In this document: positions 7,832 through 16,693 of the stretch, piece after piece
Numbering within the stretch: the stretch's first letter is position 1
Layout: every line of letters begins with the position of its first letter
Assembly (NCBI RefSeq): GCF_030823405.1
Contig: NZ_JAUSXC010000001.1
Location: forward strand, 2,711,001 to 2,775,000
Direction of reading: 5' to 3'
DNA: 64,000 nucleotides
Source of the DNA: Chryseobacterium ginsenosidimutans
Lineage (GTDB): Bacteria > Bacteroidota > Bacteroidia > Flavobacteriales > Weeksellaceae
The notes under the pieces: generated by a model
What the model saw: the letters and a program-made list of their open reading frames with translations, nothing else
Database searches by the model: none
What the model was told of the DNA's origin: nothing
Program-made: the position numbers and the translations under genes

Positions 7832-9112
7832 TCAAAAATTCTGTACTTCAAATGTATCTAAAACTTCGACAATATTTTGATAAATAAAATCCAACTCATC
7901 AACGGTTATGCAATACGGCGGAACGAGATACATCACATTTCCTAATGGTCGCATGATAATTCCTCTTTTTAAAAATTCGTTGTATAAAATTTTCCCGATT
8001 TCGTTAAAATAAGAAGTTTGTTCATCATTTTTAATTTCCCAAGCTAAAATTGTTCCTGTTTGTCGTACATTTTCAACTTTTGAATGTTGTTGTAGTGTTT
8101 GAGAAAATTTTGAATGTTTTTCACTAATTAAATTAATATTTTGTTGAGTTTCTTCATTTAATAATAGTTCCATACTAGCCAAAGCAGCTGTACAAGCCAA
8201 CGGATTTGCAGTAAAAGAGTGCCCGTGAAACAACGTTTTATATTTGTCATCAGACAAAAAAGCATTGAAAATTTCATTTGAGCAAGTTGTGATTCCCATT
8301 GGCATTGTTCCGCCTGTCAAGCCTTTTGAAAAACACATAATATCGGGCTTTTCGGAAAGATGATTGGCGGCGAAAAGTTTTCCTGTTCGTCCAAAACCTG
8401 TAAAAACTTCATCTTGAATCATTAAAATTTTCTGTTCTCGGCAGAATTTCATTAATTCATCTAAATCCTGAGCTTTGTACATCAGCATTCCCGCTGCTCC
8501 TTGAATTAACGGCTCATAAATAAAACACGCAATTTCATCCGCATGACTTTTAATCTGATTTTTTAAACTTTCCAGGTTCCCAGCAGTCGGCGTATCAATG
8601 AAAATAACTTCAAACAACATTTCACCGAAAGGTTTTGTCCAGACACTTCTTCCGCTCACAGACATCGCTCCGAATGTATCGCCATGATATGCATTTTTAA
8701 AAGCTAAAATTTTCGTCTTTTCTTTTCCTTCATTGTAAGCATGTTGAATACACATTTTTAAAGCGACTTCCACGGCTGTCGAACCGTTGTCAGAATAAAA
8801 AACTTTTTCTTGATTTCCGGGTAAAAGGTTTAATAAATTCTCTGAAAGCTGTATTGCCGGTTCATGGGTAAAACCCGCAAAAATAACCTGTTCCAACGTA
8901 TTCAATTGTTCTGAAACTCGTTTTGCAATATAAGGATGTGCGTGACCGTGAAGCGTCACCCACCATGAAGAAACCGCATCAATATATTTATTTTCTTGAT
9001 CATCAAAAAGATACACTCCTTTTCCTCTGACAATAGGAATCGCGTCGTCTGCGGTTTTCATTTGGGTGTAAGGATGCCAGTTGACGGCTTTGTCGCGTTC
9101 TTGTAGGTTCAT
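7832..9112 (-). CDS. bioA: Adenosylmethionine-8-amino-7-oxononanoate aminotransferase (BioA)
   Basis: BioA is the PLP enzyme that converts KAPA to DAPA with S-adenosylmethionine as amino donor. The 426-residue protein begins with the BioA-type NWHPYTQM motif. It also has SSWWVTLHGHAHP, a substrate-site signature, IQDEVFTGFGRTGKLFA (Asp that binds the PLP pyridine), the Schiff-base lysine in CFSKGLTGG, and HGHSFTANPLACTAAL. Length and motif order match the family. It is the last gene of the biotin operon, 15 bp after bioB. Confidence is high because the WHPYTQ start separates BioA from other class III transaminases. Confidence 0.96.
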   Translation of the reverse strand: MNLQERDKAVNWHPYTQMKTADDAIPIVRGKGVYLFDDQENKYIDAVSSWWVTLHGHAHPYIAKRVSEQLNTLEQVIFAGFTHEPAIQLSENLLNLLPGNQEKVFYSDNGSTAVEVALKMCIQHAYNEGKEKTKILAFKNAYHGDTFGAMSVSGRSVWTKPFGEMLFEVIFIDTPTAGNLESLKNQIKSHADEIACFIYEPLIQGAAGMLMYKAQDLDELMKFCREQKILMIQDEVFTGFGRTGKLFAANHLSEKPDIMCFSKGLTGGTMPMGITTCSNEIFNAFLSDDKYKTLFHGHSFTANPLACTAALASMELLLNEETQQNINLISEKHSKFSQTLQQHSKVENVRQTGTILAWEIKNDEQTSYFNEIGKILYNEFLKRGIIMRPLGNVMYLVPPYCITVDELDFIYQNIVEVLDTFEVQNF

Positions 9113-9127
9113 AATTTTAGGAATAAT

Positions 9128-10141
9128 CTAGGCATTAGTTTTCCAGGTTTCAAACTGATCCATCACTTTTTCCGCTTGTCTTTTCATCGGTTTTAATCCT
9201 AAAGTCTGCAACATCTGCATGTCTTCTGAAACTCCCGGATTTGGCGTTACCAATAAGGTTTCTCTTTCTCCCGTAAAAATTGAATTTGCACCTGCCATGA
9301 AGCACCAACCCTGCTCAAATTCTGTCATTTCAATTCTTCCGGCACTCAAACGAACCATCGAAGAAGGCATTACTATTCTTGCGGTGGCGATCATTCTTAC
9401 CATTTCCCAGGTATCCGTTTTTTCATTGTTTTCAAGCGGAGTTCCTGCTACTCTTGCCAGTGCATTGATAGGAACAGATTCCGGATGTTTAGGCATTTTT
9501 GCTAAGGTTAACAGCATTGAAATTCTGTCTCGGCGCGTTTCTCCTAATCCGATAATTCCTCCTGAACAAACTGTAATCCCGGCTTTTCTGACGTTGTTTA
9601 TGGTGTTAATTCTATTATCAAAAGTTCGTGTGGAAATAATTTCTTCATAATATTGTTCCGAAGTGTCAAGATTGTGATTGTAAGCGTATAAGCCTGCTTC
9701 CTGAAGGCGAATTGCCTGTTCTTCCGTCAACATTCCGAGGGTACAGCAAACTTCCATTCCAAGCTCATTGACCCCTTTTACCATGTCGATTACGCGGTCA
9801 AAATCACGGTTGTTACGGACTTCCCGCCAGGCTGCAGCCATACAAAAACGGGATGAGCCACTGTCTTTTGCTTTTTGAGCATGTTCAATAACTTTTTCCG
9901 TCGGAAGCAAAGCCTGAACTGTGATATTGGTGTGGTAGCGTGCTGCCTGTCCGCAATACGAACAATCTTCAGGGCAACCACCGGTTTTTATAGACAGTAA
10001 AGTCGACATCTGAACTTCTTCAGGATTATGCCATTCACGGTGAACGGTTGCAGCTTTGTAAATAAGCTCCAATAAAGGTAAATTGTAAATCTCTTCTATT
10101 TCTTCTTTTGTCCAGTTATTTCTCAATTTTGTTTTATCCAT
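9128..10141 (-). CDS. bioB: Biotin synthase (BioB)
   Basis: BioB is the radical-SAM enzyme that inserts sulfur into dethiobiotin. The 337-residue sequence has the cluster-binding motif CPEDCSYC (CxxxCxxC) at about residue 55, CMAAAWR, a further CCTLGM cysteine, and YNHNLDTS, all classical for BioB. The auxiliary [2Fe-2S] arginine region RLSAGRIEM is present near residue 262. Its start overlaps the end of bioD by 8 bp, indicating translational coupling. No feature is missing. Confidence 0.97.
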   Translation of the reverse strand: MDKTKLRNNWTKEEIEEIYNLPLLELIYKAATVHREWHNPEEVQMSTLLSIKTGGCPEDCSYCGQAARYHTNITVQALLPTEKVIEHAQKAKDSGSSRFCMAAAWREVRNNRDFDRVIDMVKGVNELGMEVCCTLGMLTEEQAIRLQEAGLYAYNHNLDTSEQYYEEIISTRTFDNRINTINNVRKAGITVCSGGIIGLGETRRDRISMLLTLAKMPKHPESVPINALARVAGTPLENNEKTDTWEMVRMIATARIVMPSSMVRLSAGRIEMTEFEQGWCFMAGANSIFTGERETLLVTPNPGVSEDMQMLQTLGLKPMKRQAEKVMDQFETWKTNA

Positions 10142-10751
10142 TTTCTATTTTTGTTAATTGTTTTGTAATATTTGTTATATTTTCTTTTGTTATATTTTCG
10201 ATGTTGGGAATTCTGATAATTTTCGTTTTTGGTTGAATATTTTTACAAATAATTCTTTCTGTATCAAGTGGAAAATCTCCGTTAAGAATCAAATATTTTA
10301 GATTAATTTTTTTTTGGTTTAAAGCCATAATCGACAATAAACTGTGATTGATGCAGCCTAAATAATTTCTCACAACAAGCGCAGTAGGAATATTTAATTT
10401 TTCAATTAAATCAATCATAAATTCACTGTCAGAAATAGGAACCATCAATCCGCCCGCTCCTTCTACGATTAAATTATTTTGAGTCTCAGGAAGTTGAAAA
10501 TCATTGATATTAATGGAAATTCCTTCTTCCGCAGCCGATTGATGAGGTGATGCTGACAATTGTAAGCGATATGTTTCAGGATGAATAAAAACATTTTCAC
10601 CAACCCAATCTTGAATTTTCATACTATCTGAAAAATGTAAATCCCCAGACTGAATGGGCTTCCAATAATCAGCATTAAAATATTTCGTTAAAATTGCCGA
10701 ACAGACGGTTTTTCCTACTTCAGTTCCGATTCCGGTTATGAATAATTGCAT
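10134..10751 (-). CDS. bioD: Dethiobiotin synthetase (BioD)
   Basis: BioD closes the ureido ring of DAPA using ATP and CO2. The 205-residue protein starts with a P-loop, [12 protein letters not shown], and has KPIQSGD (substrate lysine) and [10 protein letters not shown], the three landmarks of BioD. It is slightly short (E. coli about 225) but complete. It overlaps bioF by 16 bp and bioB by 8 bp, so the three are one translationally coupled message. Confidence 0.95.
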   Translation of the reverse strand: MQLFITGIGTEVGKTVCSAILTKYFNADYWKPIQSGDLHFSDSMKIQDWVGENVFIHPETYRLQLSASPHQSAAEEGISININDFQLPETQNNLIVEGAGGLMVPISDSEFMIDLIEKLNIPTALVVRNYLGCINHSLLSIMALNQKKINLKYLILNGDFPLDTERIICKNIQPKTKIIRIPNIENITKENITNITKQLTKIENG

Positions 10752-11857
10752 GTAAATTCTTTGATAATTCTTGTGAGTTGTATAATTTCTTCTTCTGTGT
10801 TAAAACTATGCAGACAAATTCTCAATCTTTCAGTTCCTTCTTTTACAGTCGGGCTGAAAACGGGATAGGTTAAAAATCCGTTATCCAATAAAGTTTCCTT
10901 TACTATTTTCAATCGATCATTATCGGGAATTACAATCGCCTGAATCGGGCTGTTTTCAGAAGAGGAGGTTCTTAAATTTTGCTGACGAAAAATTTTAATG
11001 TTTTCTTGTAATTTTATTGATAATTCACTTTTTAATTTTAAGAATTCATACCCCGTTTTTATACTCATCCATTGGATGTCTTGGGCTGAGGTTGTGTAGA
11101 TGAAAGGTGATGCAAAATTGATAAGGTAGGATTTAATAATATCGTCACATAAAATCGCTGCACCATGTGCTCCTAAAGCCTTTCCGTAGGTTACAACTGT
11201 AGCCAGAACTTTACTTTGTAGTTGATATTTTTCAACCAAACCATATCCGAAAACTCCAAAAGCATGAGCTTCATCAACAATTAAATTAGCATTGTATTTC
11301 TCAGCGATTTCAGCAATCTCCTGAATTGGTGCAAAATCTCCATCCATCGAATAAAGGCTTTCAATCGCGATATAACAATTTCCATCTTGCCTTTTTAAAA
11401 TTTGTTCTAAATCTTCAGTATTATTATGTTTAAATTTCAGTTTTTTTGCATGGGACATTTTACATCCATCATGTACAGAACGATGAATTTTTTCATCAAT
11501 AATAATTATGTCATGACGGCGAGGAAGCGAGGAAAATAAAGCTAAATTGGCATTGTAACCCGAAGAAAAAAGTAATGCAGATGAATATTGATGTTGTTTT
11601 GCAATATAATTTTCAGTCTCAATAACAGTTGAACTATTTCCGCTTATTAGCCTTGAACCAGTACTTCCTGACAATAATTGAGGATTTTCTATGATTTTAA
11701 TTAACAATGAATTTTGTAGTTCATTATTTCTGGCAAATCCCAAATAATCATTAGAATAAAAATCTATTTTTTCTGATTTTGGCTGTAAAACTCTCAGCGT
11801 TCCCTTTTTCTTCCTTTTTTCTAAAGTTTCATGAAAATGGTTGAAATTTTTAAGCAT
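10736..11857 (-). CDS. bioF: 8-amino-7-oxononanoate synthase (BioF)
   Basis: This 373-residue alpha-oxoamine synthase would condense a pimeloyl thioester with alanine to give KAPA. Visible motifs are FYSNDYLGFARN, GSTGSRLISGNS, DEKIHRSVHDG, the PLP aspartate/histidine loop VDEAHAFGVFG, and TYGKALGAHGA carrying the Schiff-base lysine. Other family members make 2-amino-3-ketobutyrate or 5-aminolevulinate; the operon context decides for BioF. It overlaps the upstream ferritin-like gene by 8 bp. Confidence 0.94.
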   Translation of the reverse strand: MLKNFNHFHETLEKRKKKGTLRVLQPKSEKIDFYSNDYLGFARNNELQNSLLIKIIENPQLLSGSTGSRLISGNSSTVIETENYIAKQHQYSSALLFSSGYNANLALFSSLPRRHDIIIIDEKIHRSVHDGCKMSHAKKLKFKHNNTEDLEQILKRQDGNCYIAIESLYSMDGDFAPIQEIAEIAEKYNANLIVDEAHAFGVFGYGLVEKYQLQSKVLATVVTYGKALGAHGAAILCDDIIKSYLINFASPFIYTTSAQDIQWMSIKTGYEFLKLKSELSIKLQENIKIFRQQNLRTSSSENSPIQAIVIPDNDRLKIVKETLLDNGFLTYPVFSPTVKEGTERLRICLHSFNTEEEIIQLTRIIKEFTCNYS

Positions 11858-12473
11858 AATTAAACTTTACAACTTCTTCAATGATTGCGTTGATCCATTG
11901 GTCATGCAATTCTTGTTCAATTTTTAAAATATTTTCAGCGTGAGGTCTCCAATTTTCTGAAAATTCGTCCAATTGATTAATCATTTCCTCTAAATGCCCC
12001 TCTTCTTCTAGAATTATTGATTTTACCATAATTTTAGAAGAAGTTTTTGTCAAAATATCCTGATAAACCGGATATAATTCATCGGCACGAACTTCAATGG
12101 CATACGTCACAAAAAGATAGGATGCATATTTCAATTCTTCTTTAGTTAAACTGAAATTATTTTGTAGATATTTACAAGCTTTAATATCTAAAGAATGAAG
12201 ATATTGTCTTGTTGCAATTGAAGCCAGAAGTTCTTGACTTTCATATGTTTTACAAAGTTCTGAATCTAATTTTCCAATTTGTTTTTTCAGATAATAAGCA
12301 TGTCGATGCTCTTCCGCAGCATGTTTCAATTGAATTAAGGTTACTTTCGTCGGATGTTCACAGGCAGATATTTTTCTTGCACCTGCATTTTCCATAAAAG
12401 AAAGTGTATTAAGCCATTTTGCATGGGTTTCATTATCCAAGACAATTCTTTTAAGTAAATTGTAAAATTCCAT
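11850..12473 (-). CDS. Ferritin-like di-iron protein leading the biotin operon
   Basis: A 207-residue, mostly helical protein that I cannot assign to a named family. Numbered from the second methionine, it has Glu28 in helix 1, E55xxH58 in EEHRH, Glu127/Glu132 in IEVRADELYP, and E157xxH160 in EEEGHLEE. That is the E...ExxH...E...ExxH ligand order of ferritin-superfamily di-iron carboxylate proteins. The start at MEFYNLL is chosen because an upstream in-frame ATG (12491) overlaps the only TAnnTTTG element. It is the first gene of the operon and overlaps bioF by 8 bp, so a role in biotin synthesis is likely. Options include oxidative formation of the pimeloyl precursor, or iron/oxygen protection of BioB. 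Both are inference. Confidence 0.75.
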   Translation of the reverse strand: MEFYNLLKRIVLDNETHAKWLNTLSFMENAGARKISACEHPTKVTLIQLKHAAEEHRHAYYLKKQIGKLDSELCKTYESQELLASIATRQYLHSLDIKACKYLQNNFSLTKEELKYASYLFVTYAIEVRADELYPVYQDILTKTSSKIMVKSIILEEEGHLEEMINQLDEFSENWRPHAENILKIEQELHDQWINAIIEEVVKFNYA

Positions 12474-12488
12474 ATATTTTGTTTTGAT

Positions 12489-12496
12489 CAAAAATA
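12489..12496 (-). promoter_or_regulatory. -7 promoter element of biotin operon
   Basis: Read on the minus strand this is TATTTTTG, a match to TAnnTTTG. The transcript would begin near 12484, ten bases before the chosen start codon of the ferritin-like gene. No clear -33 TTG is seen. Confidence 0.5.
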
Positions 12497-12508
12497 GTAT
12501 ATTGCCGG

Positions 12509-12521
12509 ATGGTTATATGGT
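12509..12521. promoter_or_regulatory. Candidate operator: direct repeat ATGGT-TAT-ATGGT
   Basis: Two ATGGT copies 8 bp apart lie in the short divergent region between the biotin operon and the MocR gene, just upstream of the biotin -7 element. MocR regulators often bind direct repeats, so this is the natural site for the adjacent regulator. The repeat is short and could be chance. Confidence 0.35.
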
Positions 12522-12536
12522 GCCAGTTTTTATATT

Positions 12537-14024
12537 ATGGATAGTCCGGTTGAAATTCCTTACAAAAGCTTCATTAAAATTGATAGAAATTCTAATATTT
12601 CTATATATATGCAAATTGCAAATCAGTTAATCAATGCTATTCAGAGAGGGTATCTTCCTTTTGGAACAAAACTTCCCGGAACAAGAATTTTAAGTGAAGT
12701 CCTTGAAGTTCATAGAAATACGATTGTAAGTGTTTATGAAGAATTATTCGCTCAAGGCTGGATAGAAATCCTCCCCAATAAAGGAACATTTATCATTGGA
12801 AAAGAACAAGACAAACCTATAAAAATCAAGAATTTTGAAAATAACAGTCTCGAAAATTATCCAAAAACAGCAGGATTTTCTTTTAAAACATCAAATATTT
12901 TAGATAATCCTTTTGAGCATTCAAACTGTGAATTTATCTTTAACGACGGTATTCCGGATATTCGTTTGACTCAGATTGATCAGCAATCCAGAATTTACAG
13001 TTCGACTTTAAAACGGAAAGCTCATAAAATCGGACAATACAATCAAGATGGAAGTGAATTTTTTAAGAAAAACCTTTCCCAGTATTTAAATTTATCAAGA
13101 GGTTTACCCATTTCAAAGAATAATCTACTCATTACAAGAAGTACAGAAATGAGTATTTATATTGTTTCTGAAATTTTGTTATCAGAAGGAGATACGGTTT
13201 TGGTTGGCGAATTAAGTTATTTTTCAGTGAATATGATTTTTCAAAAAGCAGGAGTAAATATTAAATCGATTCCTATTGATAATGAAGGAATTAATGTTGA
13301 AGAAGTAAGAAAAATCTGCGAAAAGCAGAAAATAAGAATGCTTTACCTTACTCCGCATCACCATTATCCGACGACTGTTACTCTGAGTGCTCAGCGAAGA
13401 TTGGAATTATTAAATCTCGCCAGCGAATTTGGTTTTATTATACTTGAAGATGATTATGATTACGAATTCCATTACGATAAAAGCCCCATTTTGCCTTTGG
13501 CGAGTGCTGATACAAGTGGAATGGTTGTTTATATCGGTTCTTTCGGAAAATCTCTTGCGCCGGGTTTTCGAACGGGATTTATTGTTGCGCCCGAAAATCT
13601 TATGATCGAAATGCGAAAATATCTCGGAATTATTGATAGACAAGGCGATGTATTAATGGAACATGTGTTGGGCGAGATGATCGCAGAAGGTGAAATTAAT
13701 CGCTATCTTAAAAAATCACTTAAAATTTATCAGGAAAGAAGAGATTATTTTTCTTTACTTCTTGAGCAGAATTTGGGCGAATTTCTCAATTTTCAGAAAC
13801 CGTCTGGTGGACTTGCTATTTGGATAGAATGGAAATTTTCGATTAATTTAATGCAATTCAGTCGTGAATGTGCAAAAAACAACTTATTTATTCCAAAAAC
13901 GTTACTTTATCAGAATAAAAATCTTACAGCAATGAGATTGGGATATGGAAATTTTAATTGTAATGAAATGGAAAAAAGCATTGAGATTTTTCACAAAACT
14001 TTAAAATCACTTATCTTATTATAA
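12537..14024 (+). CDS. MocR-type (GntR HTH + PLP aminotransferase fold) regulator, divergent from biotin operon
   Basis: This 495-residue protein has an N-terminal GntR winged helix (residues 20-90: SIYMQIANQLINAIQRGYLP, LPGTRILSEVLEVHRNTI) and a C-terminal fold-type I aminotransferase domain (about 120-490). PLP-site features include TPHHHYPTT, EDDYDYEFHY and the Schiff-base lysine K338 in IGSFGKSLAPGFRTG. MocR/PdxR/GabR proteins use bound PLP to sense amines or PLP itself. It is divergent from the biotin operon, with 63 bp between start codons, so it is a plausible biotin regulator. It ends 3 bp before the DNA repair cassette, with which it may be co-transcribed. Confidence 0.9.
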   Translation: MDSPVEIPYKSFIKIDRNSNISIYMQIANQLINAIQRGYLPFGTKLPGTRILSEVLEVHRNTIVSVYEELFAQGWIEILPNKGTFIIGKEQDKPIKIKNFENNSLENYPKTAGFSFKTSNILDNPFEHSNCEFIFNDGIPDIRLTQIDQQSRIYSSTLKRKAHKIGQYNQDGSEFFKKNLSQYLNLSRGLPISKNNLLITRSTEMSIYIVSEILLSEGDTVLVGELSYFSVNMIFQKAGVNIKSIPIDNEGINVEEVRKICEKQKIRMLYLTPHHHYPTTVTLSAQRRLELLNLASEFGFIILEDDYDYEFHYDKSPILPLASADTSGMVVYIGSFGKSLAPGFRTGFIVAPENLMIEMRKYLGIIDRQGDVLMEHVLGEMIAEGEINRYLKKSLKIYQERRDYFSLLLEQNLGEFLNFQKPSGGLAIWIEWKFSINLMQFSRECAKNNLFIPKTLLYQNKNLTAMRLGYGNFNCNEMEKSIEIFHKTLKSLILL

Positions 14025-14027
14025 TGA

Positions 14028-15095
14028 TTGGTTAGATTTTTGAATAATAAACCCAAACCAATTGCACCATTGAAACTAATCACCTTCACAAATAAAGGAA
14101 TTTATTGTCCGCAAGGAAAATTTTACATCGACCCTTGGAGACCTGTCGACTTGGCAGTAATTACTCATGGTCATGCTGATCACGCTCGTTGGGGAATGAA
14201 AAAATATCTTTGTCATCATTTTACAAAGCCGATTTTACATCAGAGAATTTCTCCGGATATTGAATGTCAAAGTGTTGAATATGGTGAAGTTATCGATATG
14301 AATGGCGTTAAAGTTTCACTACATCCCGCAGGTCACATCATCGGTTCCGCGCAGATTCGTCTGGAATATAAAGGATATGTAAGTGTGATTTCCGGGGATT
14401 ATAAAGTTCAGGATGATGGTTTGAGTACACCTTTTGAATTGGTAAAATGCAATGAATTCGTTACTGAAAGCACTTTTGGACTTCCTATTTATAACTGGCT
14501 CGAAGTTGAAGATTTAAATAAAAAATTGCAGAATTGGGTTTTACGAAATATAGAAAATCAAAAAACTTCGGTATTTATAGGCTATTCTTTGGGTAAAGCT
14601 CAACGAATTATGAAAGCAGTTGAAGGCTTAGGGAAAATCCATGTTCACTATTCTATCGGAAAATTAAATGAAGCTTTTGAAACCGTCGGAATTAACCTTC
14701 CCGACTATGAAATTCCGGATTTTAGAGAAAACGTAAAACATTTGCAGAATGAAATTGTGATCGTTCCACCGGCTTTGTTAGACAGTAATATTATTAAGAA
14801 AATCCCAAACGCTGCAACGGCAATTTGCTCAGGCTGGATGCAGGTTCGCGGTGCTCGCAGATGGCGAAGTGCAGATGCAGGTTTTCCTATGAGCGATCAC
14901 GCAGACTGGAAAGGTCTCTTACAAGCAATAAAAGCCACGGAAGCAGAAATTGTTCATGTTACACATGGGCAAACGGAAATTTTTTCTAAGTATTTGAATG
15001 AATTAGGAATAAAATCCGACGTTGTGGAAACATTGTATGGTGACGATGATGAAGAAGAAACAGAGAAAGAAATCATAGAAAATTCCAAGCTATGA
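14028..15095 (+). CDS. Ligase-associated DNA damage response exonuclease (MBL/beta-CASP type)
   Basis: This 355-residue metallo-beta-lactamase-fold protein matches the bacterial mRNA 3'-end-processing-factor-like exonucleases that travel with ATP-dependent ligases. The metal motif HGHADHARWG (HxHxDH) is at about residue 45. It is followed by HPAGHIIGSAQIRLE, SGDYKVQDDG, ESTFGLP and a late MSDHADWKGL. It is first of the four-gene cassette and overlaps the ligase start by 4 bp. In other bacteria these clusters are annotated as DNA damage response systems; activity has not been shown here. Confidence 0.9.
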   Translation: MVRFLNNKPKPIAPLKLITFTNKGIYCPQGKFYIDPWRPVDLAVITHGHADHARWGMKKYLCHHFTKPILHQRISPDIECQSVEYGEVIDMNGVKVSLHPAGHIIGSAQIRLEYKGYVSVISGDYKVQDDGLSTPFELVKCNEFVTESTFGLPIYNWLEVEDLNKKLQNWVLRNIENQKTSVFIGYSLGKAQRIMKAVEGLGKIHVHYSIGKLNEAFETVGINLPDYEIPDFRENVKHLQNEIVIVPPALLDSNIIKKIPNAATAICSGWMQVRGARRWRSADAGFPMSDHADWKGLLQAIKATEAEIVHVTHGQTEIFSKYLNELGIKSDVVETLYGDDDEEETEKEIIENSKL

Positions 15096-16672
15096 AACAT
15101 TTTGCAGACTTAATCAATGCTTTGGAAAGTACCAATAAAACCAACGCCAAAATTGATGCGATCATCGATTATCTGGAACGGGCTCCGGATGAAGATAAAG
15201 TGTGGTTTATCGCTTTATTTACAGGAAAAAGACCGAAACGGAATGTCAATACGAACTATATGAAAGAATGGGCTTTGGAAATTACAAAATTACCGTTTTG
15301 GCTGTTTCAGGAAAGCTATTCTTCAGTGGGAGATCTTGGCGAAACTCTTTCGTTGATTTTGCCTCCTCCGACGAAAACAATTGACCGCACACTTTCTCAA
15401 TGGATGAATGATATTATCGGTTTAAAAAATAAAACTGATGTTGAAAAAAAAGAATTTGTTTTAAACTCATGGGATGGTTTAGATTATACAGAGAGACTGA
15501 TTTTCAATAAATTATTAGGAGGAAGTTTCCGTATCGGAGTTTCTGACAAGACGTTAATTAATTCTTTAACAAAGTTTTCAGATCAGGAATCAAGTACTTT
15601 GACACATAGTTTAATGGGGAAATGGCTGCCTGATGAAATTTCATTTAAAGAACTGATTTCTGCGGAAAAAATTAATCCCGACAATTCAAAACCTTATCCT
15701 TTCTGCTTAGCCTATCCTTTAGAAAAAGAATTACATGAACTTGGAACTCCCGATGACTGGCAAATTGAATACAAATGGGACGGAATTCGCGGACAAATTA
15801 TCAAAAGAAACGACGAAGTTTTCATCTGGTCAAGGGGTGAAGAATTAATCACAGAACAGTTTCCGGAAATTGCTGAAACCGTAAAACAGATGAAAGGTAA
15901 TTTTGTTTTAGATGGAGAAATACTTGCAGTAAAGGATGGTAAAGTTTTAAATTTTAATGAATTACAAAAAAGATTGAATAGGAAAACTTTAACTAAAAAA
16001 ATGCTTTCCGAAATTCCTATTGAAGTTTTTACTTACGATGTACTAGAATTAGAAGGAACTGATTTACGGGAAAAACCCATCTCCGCAAGACGTGCAATGC
16101 TTGAAGAATTATTATTAAATGAAACTCCTGAAAATATTAAACTTTCTCAAATTATCAACTTTGAAAATTGGGAAGATTTAAACGAAATCAGAGAAAATTC
16201 ACGGGAAATTAATAGTGAAGGTTTGATGTTGAAACAGAAAAATTCACCCTATCATTCCGGTCGAAAGAAAGGTGATTGGTGGAAATGGAAAATAAATCCA
16301 CTGACCATTGATGCAGTTCTGATTTACGCTCAAAAAGGCAGTGGAAGGCGAAGTGCTTATTATACCGATTACACTTTTGCCGTCAAAAATGAAGATAAAT
16401 TAGTTACAATTGCAAAAGCATATTCTGGTTTAACGGACAAGGAAATCATGGAAGTCAGCAAATTTGTCAACAAAAATGCAATTGAAAAATTCGGACCTGT
16501 GCGAACTGTAAAAGCTGAACTTGTTTTTGAAATTGCTTTTGAAGGAATTGGGTTCAGCAACCGTCACAAAAGCGGTGTCGCACTACGTTTTCCAAGAATT
16601 GTAAGATGGCGAAAAGATAAAACCGTCGATGAAATCGATGAATTGGAAGAAATAAAAAAATTAATACAATAA
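15092..16672 (+). CDS. ATP-dependent DNA ligase (repair cassette)
   Basis: This 526-residue ligase has an N-terminal DNA-binding domain (1-200) and a nucleotidyltransferase domain with the AMP-accepting lysine K228 in YKWDGIRGQ. Motif III-like FVLDGEILAV, motif IV SEGLMLKQ, motif V WWKWKINPLTIDAVLIYA and an OB-fold C-terminus with FPRIVRWRKDK are also present. Cells also need an NAD-dependent LigA for replication, so this one most likely serves repair. It is sandwiched between the exonuclease (4-bp overlap) and the helicase (21-bp gap). Confidence 0.95.
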   Translation: MKHFADLINALESTNKTNAKIDAIIDYLERAPDEDKVWFIALFTGKRPKRNVNTNYMKEWALEITKLPFWLFQESYSSVGDLGETLSLILPPPTKTIDRTLSQWMNDIIGLKNKTDVEKKEFVLNSWDGLDYTERLIFNKLLGGSFRIGVSDKTLINSLTKFSDQESSTLTHSLMGKWLPDEISFKELISAEKINPDNSKPYPFCLAYPLEKELHELGTPDDWQIEYKWDGIRGQIIKRNDEVFIWSRGEELITEQFPEIAETVKQMKGNFVLDGEILAVKDGKVLNFNELQKRLNRKTLTKKMLSEIPIEVFTYDVLELEGTDLREKPISARRAMLEELLLNETPENIKLSQIINFENWEDLNEIRENSREINSEGLMLKQKNSPYHSGRKKGDWWKWKINPLTIDAVLIYAQKGSGRRSAYYTDYTFAVKNEDKLVTIAKAYSGLTDKEIMEVSKFVNKNAIEKFGPVRTVKAELVFEIAFEGIGFSNRHKSGVALRFPRIVRWRKDKTVDEIDELEEIKKLIQ

Positions 16673-16693
16673 ATTAATCTAATAAAATATAAA

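Noticed and set aside
9219..9650. 143-codon plus-strand ORF inside bioB
   Set aside because: Antisense to a certain gene whose codon pattern explains the open frame.
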